Below the pieces are notes generated by a model. It did not search any database. It was not told the DNA's origin and was given only the letters and a program-made list of their open reading frames with translations. This document shows positions 5,313 through 6,028 of a stretch of 6,028 nt of DNA, in pieces. The DNA comes from CAYPEZ01 sp964409985 (lineage in GTDB: Bacteria > Patescibacteriota > Minisyncoccia > Phycocordibacterales > UBA6899): positions 1-6,028 of the forward strand of contig CAYPEZ010000047.1 in NCBI GenBank assembly GCA_964409985.1, read 5' to 3'. The position numbers and the translations under genes are program-made. Position 1 is the first letter of the stretch. Each line of letters opens with the position of its first letter.

Positions 5313-5315
5313 TAG
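5229..5315 (+). CDS. Possible 28-residue arginine-rich small protein
   Basis: An ATG at 5229, preceded by AGAGG (5220-5224, spacing four bases), opens a 28-codon frame ending at TAG (5313-5315). The peptide begins MTNKLRRSLRERRFLRK and ends SAGSSLF, with eight Arg and two Lys against one Glu, so it would be strongly basic and RNA- or ribosome-binding in character. Two sequence facts are odd. The long hairpin at 5191-5239 pairs the Shine-Dalgarno (5221-5224 with 5202-5205) and part of the start codon. The terminator stem (5282-5302) lies within the last codons and its T-run ends just before the TAG, so a terminated transcript would lack a stop codon. The ORF is short, the frame is open upstream from 5127 without stop, and chance is a real possibility. 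No homologue is claimed. Confidence 0.3.
   Translation: MTNKLRRSLRERRFLRKVIRHSAGSSLF
5282..5312 (+). terminator. Rho-independent terminator of the small transcript
   Basis: GATTCGGC (5282-5289) pairs with GCCGGGTC (5295-5302), including two T-G wobbles, around the loop ATAGC, and is followed by TTCTCTTTTTT (5302-5312 region). It would stop transcription from the 5143-5170 promoter about 200 bases before tuf. Confidence 0.65.
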
Positions 5316-5357
5316 GTTCATACGTTCATCTGTCGCGAATTTCTTCGCTGCCAGCGC

Positions 5358-5403
5358 TTCAAGTTCACTCAGTGTACATTTGTACGTCTCCGTGAAACTT
5401 GAA
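5358..5403 (+). repeat. Long stem-loop upstream of tuf
   Basis: TTCAAGTTCAC (5358-5368) pairs with GTGAAACTTGAA (5392-5403) over 11 bp with one bulged A. Inside the loop, GTAC (5374-5377) can pair with GTAC (5382-5385). A GCGAA-TTTC-TTCGC hairpin (5335-5348) lies just before it. It could be a tuf leader structure if transcription starts upstream, or a binding site. No role is shown. Confidence 0.45.
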
Positions 5404-5473
5404 TCTCGGCATCTCGAACTTCATCGACATCTGAACGCACGAACAAGAAAATCTGAGTCGCTCGAATCCGCCT

Positions 5474-5502
5474 TTCTTAAGAAATTATTTACCCACAATA
5501 AT
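5474..5502 (+). promoter_or_regulatory. Possible tuf promoter
   Basis: TTCTTA (5474-5479) and AATAAT (5497-5502) are separated by 17 bases. A start near 5509 would give a leader of about 12 nt without a Shine-Dalgarno, similar to the rpsL arrangement. The -35 match is weak. Confidence 0.35.
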
Positions 5503-5504
5503 TT
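5482..5504. repeat. Perfect 8-bp inverted repeat before tuf
   Basis: AAATTATT (5482-5489) and AATAATTT (5497-5504) form a perfect inverted repeat around TACCCAC. It overlaps the possible -10 box and ends 16 bases before the tuf ATG. TTACCCACA (5489-5497) inside it is one base from a DnaA box. It may be an operator or only an AT-rich hairpin. Confidence 0.4.
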
Positions 5505-5520
5505 TCTACATACAAAACAT

Positions 5521-5979
5521 ATGGCAGAAGAATTTAATCGTTCGAAACCGCACGTGAACGTTGGAACCATTGGTCACGTTGACCATGGGAAGACAACCCT
5601 CACCGCTGCAATCCTTAACGTTCTCAACCTTGCAGGAAACAAGGTGAAGCTCCGCGGAGTTGATGAAATCGACTCAGCACCAGAAGAGAAGGAGCGTGGA
5701 ATCACCATCGCTCTCTCTCACAATGAGTATGAGACCGCAAGCCGCCACTACGCACACATCGATGCGCCAGGGCACGCTGACTATATTAAGAACATGATCA
5801 CCGGTGCAGCACAGATGGACGGAGCTGTCCTCGTAGTTGCAGCAACTGATGGTGTGATGCCACAAACACGTGAGCACATCCTTCTTGCAAAGCAGGTCGG
5901 TGTTCCTCGCATCATTGTCTTCCTCAACAAGGTAGATATGGTTGATGACAAAGATCTTGTGGATCTCGTCGAAGAGTAA
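5521..5979 (+). CDS. tuf: Elongation factor Tu, N-terminal part, cut by an in-frame stop
   Basis: EF-Tu carries aminoacyl-tRNA to the ribosomal A site as a GTP complex. Only 152 residues are read, against about 395 in the family. The G domain motifs are intact: GHVDHGKT (18-25), RGITI (59-63), DAPGH (81-85, Ala in place of the common Cys, catalytic His85 kept) and NKVD (136-139). The frame then meets TAA at 5977-5979. The next codons read VRELL, exactly the residues EF-Tu has after this point, so the stop replaces what is usually a Glu codon (GAA to TAA is one base). After about 5994 the match is lost. The window ends 49 bases later, so a sequencing or assembly error at a contig end is the simplest reading; a true pseudogene is possible. 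The ATG at 5521 is the family start; the frame is open upstream from 5380 but unlike EF-Tu. No Shine-Dalgarno is seen. Confidence 0.88.
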   Translation: MAEEFNRSKPHVNVGTIGHVDHGKTTLTAAILNVLNLAGNKVKLRGVDEIDSAPEEKERGITIALSHNEYETASRHYAHIDAPGHADYIKNMITGAAQMDGAVLVVAATDGVMPQTREHILLAKQVGVPRIIVFLNKVDMVDDKDLVDLVEE

Positions 5980-6028
5980 GTCCGTGAGCTTCTAGTAAAT
6001 GTGTTTTTTTATAATGTCTGAGCAGTCT

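Noticed and set aside
5462..5474. tRNA T-loop-like CTCGAATCC
   Set aside because: The T-arm does not pair, and no cloverleaf can be drawn upstream.
5380..5520. Longer tuf starting at 5380
   Set aside because: The extra 47 residues are unlike EF-Tu and cover the stem-loop and inverted repeat; family similarity starts exactly at the ATG at 5521.
6010..6015. Perfect TATAAT in the last bases
   Set aside because: No -35 at the right distance, and it falls in the T-rich tail that no longer matches tuf and may be a contig-end artefact.

Overview
The window carries a dispersed bacterial str locus: ribosomal protein genes rpsL and rpsG, then fusA (EF-G), then the start of tuf (EF-Tu), with unrelated genes placed between them. 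The style of EF-Tu and EF-G (for example the HIDAPGHADYIKNM stretch of EF-Tu) suggests a Patescibacteria/CPR bacterium, probably of the Parcubacteria group. That is a judgement from memory of the families, not a tree. TAA and TAG are used as stops, and nothing requires a recoded genetic code.

Layout from left to right: the last 36 codons of a membrane protein (2-112) and its terminator; a strong promoter (176-204) that starts transcription almost at the rpsL ATG; rpsL (220-639) and rpsG (671-1141); a terminator; a TerC/YjbE-family membrane protein (1188-1805); a promoter and a small terminator-like hairpin before fusA (1890-4037); a strong terminator; an unrecognised 122-residue protein (4137-4505); a two-way terminator shared with a convergent MaoC-like hydratase gene on the minus strand (4545-4961).

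The 559 bases between the MaoC gene and tuf hold no large gene but much structure. There is a cluster of DnaA-box-like TGTGG units spaced 11-12 bases apart (4994-5076). Next comes a self-contained promoter-to-terminator transcript of about 135 nt (5177-5312). This transcript carries a long hairpin and a possible 28-codon arginine-rich ORF whose stop codon lies just past the terminator. Last are two further inverted repeats in front of tuf. The tuf gene is cut by an in-frame TAA at codon 153 and loses similarity to EF-Tu shortly after; the end of a contig is a likely reason.

The translation genes work together (decoding centre S12, head protein S7, translocase EF-G, tRNA carrier EF-Tu), but the terminators and promoters seen here split them into separate units. 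The translation genes and the terC-like gene show no Shine-Dalgarno sequence, whereas the 122-residue ORF, the MaoC gene and the possible small ORF do. That contrast may mark a different initiation mode or a different origin for the 4.1-5.3 kb stretch.
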